This document shows positions 6,650 to 8,818 of a stretch of DNA of 8,818 nt, piece by piece; position 1 is the stretch's first letter, and each line of letters starts with the position of its first letter. The stretch spans positions 1 through 8,818 of the forward strand of contig BEIM01000116.1 of the NCBI GenBank assembly GCA_002898995.1, read 5' to 3'. Source of the stretch: a bacterium HR36 (GTDB taxonomy: Bacteria; Planctomycetota; Planctomycetia; Gemmatales; HRBIN36). Below the pieces are notes generated by a model. That model was given only the letters and a program-made list of their open reading frames with translations, was not told where the DNA came from and did not search any database. A program made the translations under genes and the position numbers.

Positions 6650-8113
6650 ATGTCGAATCCGAACAAGTGGTTCCCCTGTGGTCGCATTACGCTGGCCACC
6701 TCACGACGCGAGTTTCTGAGGCAGGCAGCCCTCGGCTTTGGTTCGCTGGCATGCGCTGCCATGACTACGCAAGCTGCGACCGCTTCCGGTCCGCTAGCTG
6801 CCAAGCCGCCACACTTCCAGCCTCGGGCGAAGCGCGTGATCCTCCTTTTTATGGAAGGCGGGCCGTCGCACCTCGACCTGCTCGACTACAAACCGGAGCT
6901 GTTTCGCCGGCATGGCCAGCGCCTGCTTCCAGAATTGACGCCGCGGCACTGGCGCGAAGGCAAGGGAGAGAATCCCAACGAGTTCGGCCCGATCATGGCG
7001 GCGCCGGTGAAGTTCGCACAGCACGGCCAGTCAGGCCTGTGGCTGTCCGACGCCATGCCGCACGTCGCCCGGCACGCCGATGAGTTGTGCGTTATCAACA
7101 GCATGGTCTGCGACAGCACTGAGCACGGGACGGCGGTGCAGCAGTTCCATACTGGCATGCTAGTGCCCCGGCCGAGCATGGGCGCGTGGATCACCTACGG
7201 GCTGGGGACCGAGAACCAGAACCTGCCAGGCTTCGTGGTCATTTCGCCGCCGGCCGGCAGCACAATCAATTGCGGCAGTGACTTCTTGCCGCCAATCTAC
7301 CAAGCCACGCTGCTCCGCGATGCCGACAAGGCCGAGGGGGAAAAGCTTCGCTATTTATCCGACCCGCACTTGTCCCCGGAGCTTCGCCATCAGCAGCTGG
7401 AATTCTTGCGCCAGCTCAACCGCGAGCACGCCGAGCGGTCATCCCACGACCTGATGTTGGAAAGTCTGATCGAGTCGTTCGAACTGGCCTTTCGCATGCA
7501 GCAAGTGGCGCCGGACGTGCTGGACACTTCCCGCGAAACCGCCGAGACGCTGGCACTGTACGGCATCGGCACTGGCGAGACGGATGCATTCGGTCGGCAA
7601 TGCCTGCTGGCCCGGCGCCTAGCGGAGGCGGGCGTGCGTTTCATCCAAGTCACGAGCAAGGGGTGGGACCATCACGGGACGATCTACCGTAGCTTGAAAA
7701 GCAGTTGCGCCAGGGTGGACAAGCCAATTGCCGGTCTCTTGGCCGACCTGAAGCGTCGCGGCTTGCTCGATGACACGCTGGTCATTTGGAGCGGCGAGTT
7801 CGGTCGGACTCCGCTGGCACAGGGCGTTAAGGGGAGCAAGGAAATCGTCTTTGATTCCCTGGGCCGAGGTCACAACCCCTACGGCTGGAGCCTCTGGCTG
7901 GCCGGCGGCGGCGTCAAGCGCGGCATTTGCTACGGCAAGACGGACGACTTCGGCTTCCAAGCCGTCGAGAACCCGGTCCACATTCATGACCTGCACGCGA
8001 CGATTCTGCACTTGCTGGGCCTCGACCATGAGAAGCTGACCTATCGCCACGCCGGCCGCGAATTCCGCCTAACCGATGTACACGGCCGGGTGGTCCGCGA
8101 AATCTTGGCATAG
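6650..8113 (+). CDS. DUF1501 family protein, second divergent copy, Tat-exported
   Basis: A 487-residue DUF1501 protein (PF07394) with a twin-arginine signal, SRREFLR at residues 18-24 and a hydrophobic stretch to about 45. A short pre-sequence with Cys10 comes first. Landmarks: FMEGGPSHLDLLDYKPEL at 67-84, SKGWDHHG at 336-343, SGEFGRTP at 381-388, GRGHNPYG at 405-412, AGGGVKRG at 418-425 and the C-terminal HLLGLDHEKLTYRHAGREFR block at 454-473, ending with RLTDVHG. It belongs to the long DUF1501 subgroup with the 'DHE-LTY' tail and is clearly not a recent duplicate of the DUF1501 at 3-1370. Family members I remember have GRDH where this has GRGH (Gly407, codon 7868-7870), a change at a probable metal-site motif. 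It sits 16 bases after the VVWQD-repeat gene and 19 before another secreted protein; no PSCyt1/DUF1549/DUF1553 partner adjoins it within the window. Confidence 0.92.
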   Translation: MSNPNKWFPCGRITLATSRREFLRQAALGFGSLACAAMTTQAATASGPLAAKPPHFQPRAKRVILLFMEGGPSHLDLLDYKPELFRRHGQRLLPELTPRHWREGKGENPNEFGPIMAAPVKFAQHGQSGLWLSDAMPHVARHADELCVINSMVCDSTEHGTAVQQFHTGMLVPRPSMGAWITYGLGTENQNLPGFVVISPPAGSTINCGSDFLPPIYQATLLRDADKAEGEKLRYLSDPHLSPELRHQQLEFLRQLNREHAERSSHDLMLESLIESFELAFRMQQVAPDVLDTSRETAETLALYGIGTGETDAFGRQCLLARRLAEAGVRFIQVTSKGWDHHGTIYRSLKSSCARVDKPIAGLLADLKRRGLLDDTLVIWSGEFGRTPLAQGVKGSKEIVFDSLGRGHNPYGWSLWLAGGGVKRGICYGKTDDFGFQAVENPVHIHDLHATILHLLGLDHEKLTYRHAGREFRLTDVHGRVVREILA

Positions 8114-8120
8114 CAATATC

Positions 8121-8126
8121 AGGAGA
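8121..8126 (+). promoter_or_regulatory. Shine-Dalgarno AGGAGA for the last gene
   Basis: AGGAGA lies six bases before the ATG at 8133. An out-of-frame ATG at 8128 reads only two codons to a TGA, so 8133 is the start. Confidence 0.65.
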
Positions 8127-8132
8127 TATGGA

Positions 8133-8818
8133 ATGAGATTTCGTCGAATTCTATCGCCATTCAGTGTTGCCTTATACCTGATATTGTCAGCGCCCATTGC
8201 AGCAACGGCCCAAGAAGGGAAAGGACCGCCTCTGCTGGAGCACTTTGCTTTCGCTGCCGCATTGGACAACTTAGATGGTCCCCGCTTGGAGGCATTAGCA
8301 CCAACTAGCTACAAGCTCATAGCCAACGACGTGGATGGAAACGTCTATTTCACTTGGAAATACTCGACAAGTTGGATTCGCTGTGTGCGTACGGACGGAC
8401 AAATCGAAACCATAGCCGGCGATGACCACTGGAACGTTGACCTCAATCTTGCTGAGGGTCCGGCCGTCAACATACCCAATCTCGGCATTCGGCCGACATC
8501 CGGTGCCAACGTCATTCCCGGCATTGCTTTGGCCGCTTACGGAAGACCTTTGAAAGGAGAGGACCACGGCTGTCTTTATCTCTTTTGGCCAAACCATCCG
8601 CCGTACAAGATTTTCAAGAATAAGCACAAGAATGATCGCTGGTGGTTTCAGCGAGTAGGTGCCCCGGGCAAACCGAAACCGCCACTGGAGATCGGCAAGT
8701 CAGCTGGGGTGCATGAGACCGACATGACCGACGTTCGCATCGGTCAGGGCTGGGCGGAATGGCGTGGGAACATGTACGAATTTGACGAGCGCAAAGGGAC
8801 CATAACCTGCGTTCTCAC
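8133..8818 (+). CDS. secreted NHL-like repeat protein, 3' end outside the window
   Basis: An open frame of 228 complete codons that runs off the window without a stop. It begins with a Sec signal peptide: basic RFRR at residues 2-5, hydrophobic core about 10-22, cleavage after ATA (24-26) before Gln27. The mature part has an NHL-like unit at about 67-98: DGNVYFTW, then IRCVRTDGQ and IETIAGDD. A second, weaker one starts at about 211 (GNMYEFDERKGTI). A Trp-rich segment lies at 152-172. It resembles in type the propeller encoded at 4058-5299, sharing the 'GN-Y' and 'TIAG' elements, but is not an obvious recent duplicate. Sampled lines of this gene have about 48-53% GC, lower than the 60-67% of lines sampled upstream. 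It follows the DUF1501 gene by 19 bases and looks co-transcribed with it. No catalytic motif is visible in the part seen. Confidence 0.78.
   Translation, partial: MRFRRILSPFSVALYLILSAPIAATAQEGKGPPLLEHFAFAAALDNLDGPRLEALAPTSYKLIANDVDGNVYFTWKYSTSWIRCVRTDGQIETIAGDDHWNVDLNLAEGPAVNIPNLGIRPTSGANVIPGIALAAYGRPLKGEDHGCLYLFWPNHPPYKIFKNKHKNDRWWFQRVGAPGKPKPPLEIGKSAGVHETDMTDVRIGQGWAEWRGNMYEFDERKGTITCVL

Noticed and set aside
1..8818. Mobile elements, CRISPR arrays, tRNA or rRNA genes
   Set aside because: No transposase, terminal inverted repeats, regularly spaced direct repeats, or tRNA/rRNA-like segments were seen on either strand.

Overview
The window reads as a stretch of a Planctomycetota chromosome. 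The support is a set of protein families that are abundant and characteristic there: two DUF1501 proteins, a protein combining planctomycete-type cytochrome c (PSCyt1), DUF1549 (PSCyt2) and DUF1553 (PSD1), and secreted beta-propeller-like repeat proteins. All genes lie on the + strand. Sampled lines suggest roughly 60-67% GC over most of the window. Genus or family cannot be assigned from the sequence alone.

Layout. (1) 3-1370 is a Tat-exported DUF1501 protein; its ATG overlaps a TGA at 1-3, which may be the stop of an upstream gene lying outside the window. (2) 1479-3749 is the PSCyt1/DUF1549/DUF1553 protein, best started at a GTG with a strong Shine-Dalgarno; it has two CxxCH haem motifs. 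(3) 3750-4057 is a 308-base gap holding a short signal-peptide-bearing ORF (3802-4023) that may be a truncated gene remnant, plus two hairpins and a 10-bp palindrome. (4) 4058-5299 is a secreted NHL-type propeller. (5) 5296-6633 is a secreted protein with repeated VVWQD motifs, overlapping gene 4 by ATGA. (6) 6650-8113 is a second, divergent Tat-exported DUF1501. (7) 8133-8818 is a second NHL-like secreted protein cut by the window end.

The two halves look like two transcription units. Genes 1-2 are the well-known DUF1501 plus PSCyt1/DUF1549/DUF1553 partnership. Genes 4-7 are packed with -4, 16 and 19 bases between them and form a tight set of exported proteins: propeller, VVWQ-repeat, DUF1501, propeller. 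Every gene carries an export signal (Tat for the two DUF1501 proteins, Sec-type for the rest), so the products should act in the periplasm, at the cell surface or outside the cell. The biochemical role of these families is not established. Surface handling of a polymer, with haem electron transfer from the cytochrome protein, is only an inference. No RNA genes, mobile elements, CRISPR arrays or defence genes were seen. The most notable points are the four-gene propeller/DUF1501 unit, a D-to-G change in the GRDH motif of the second DUF1501, the cysteine-rich VVWQ-repeat protein, and the apparent gene remnant at 3802-4023.
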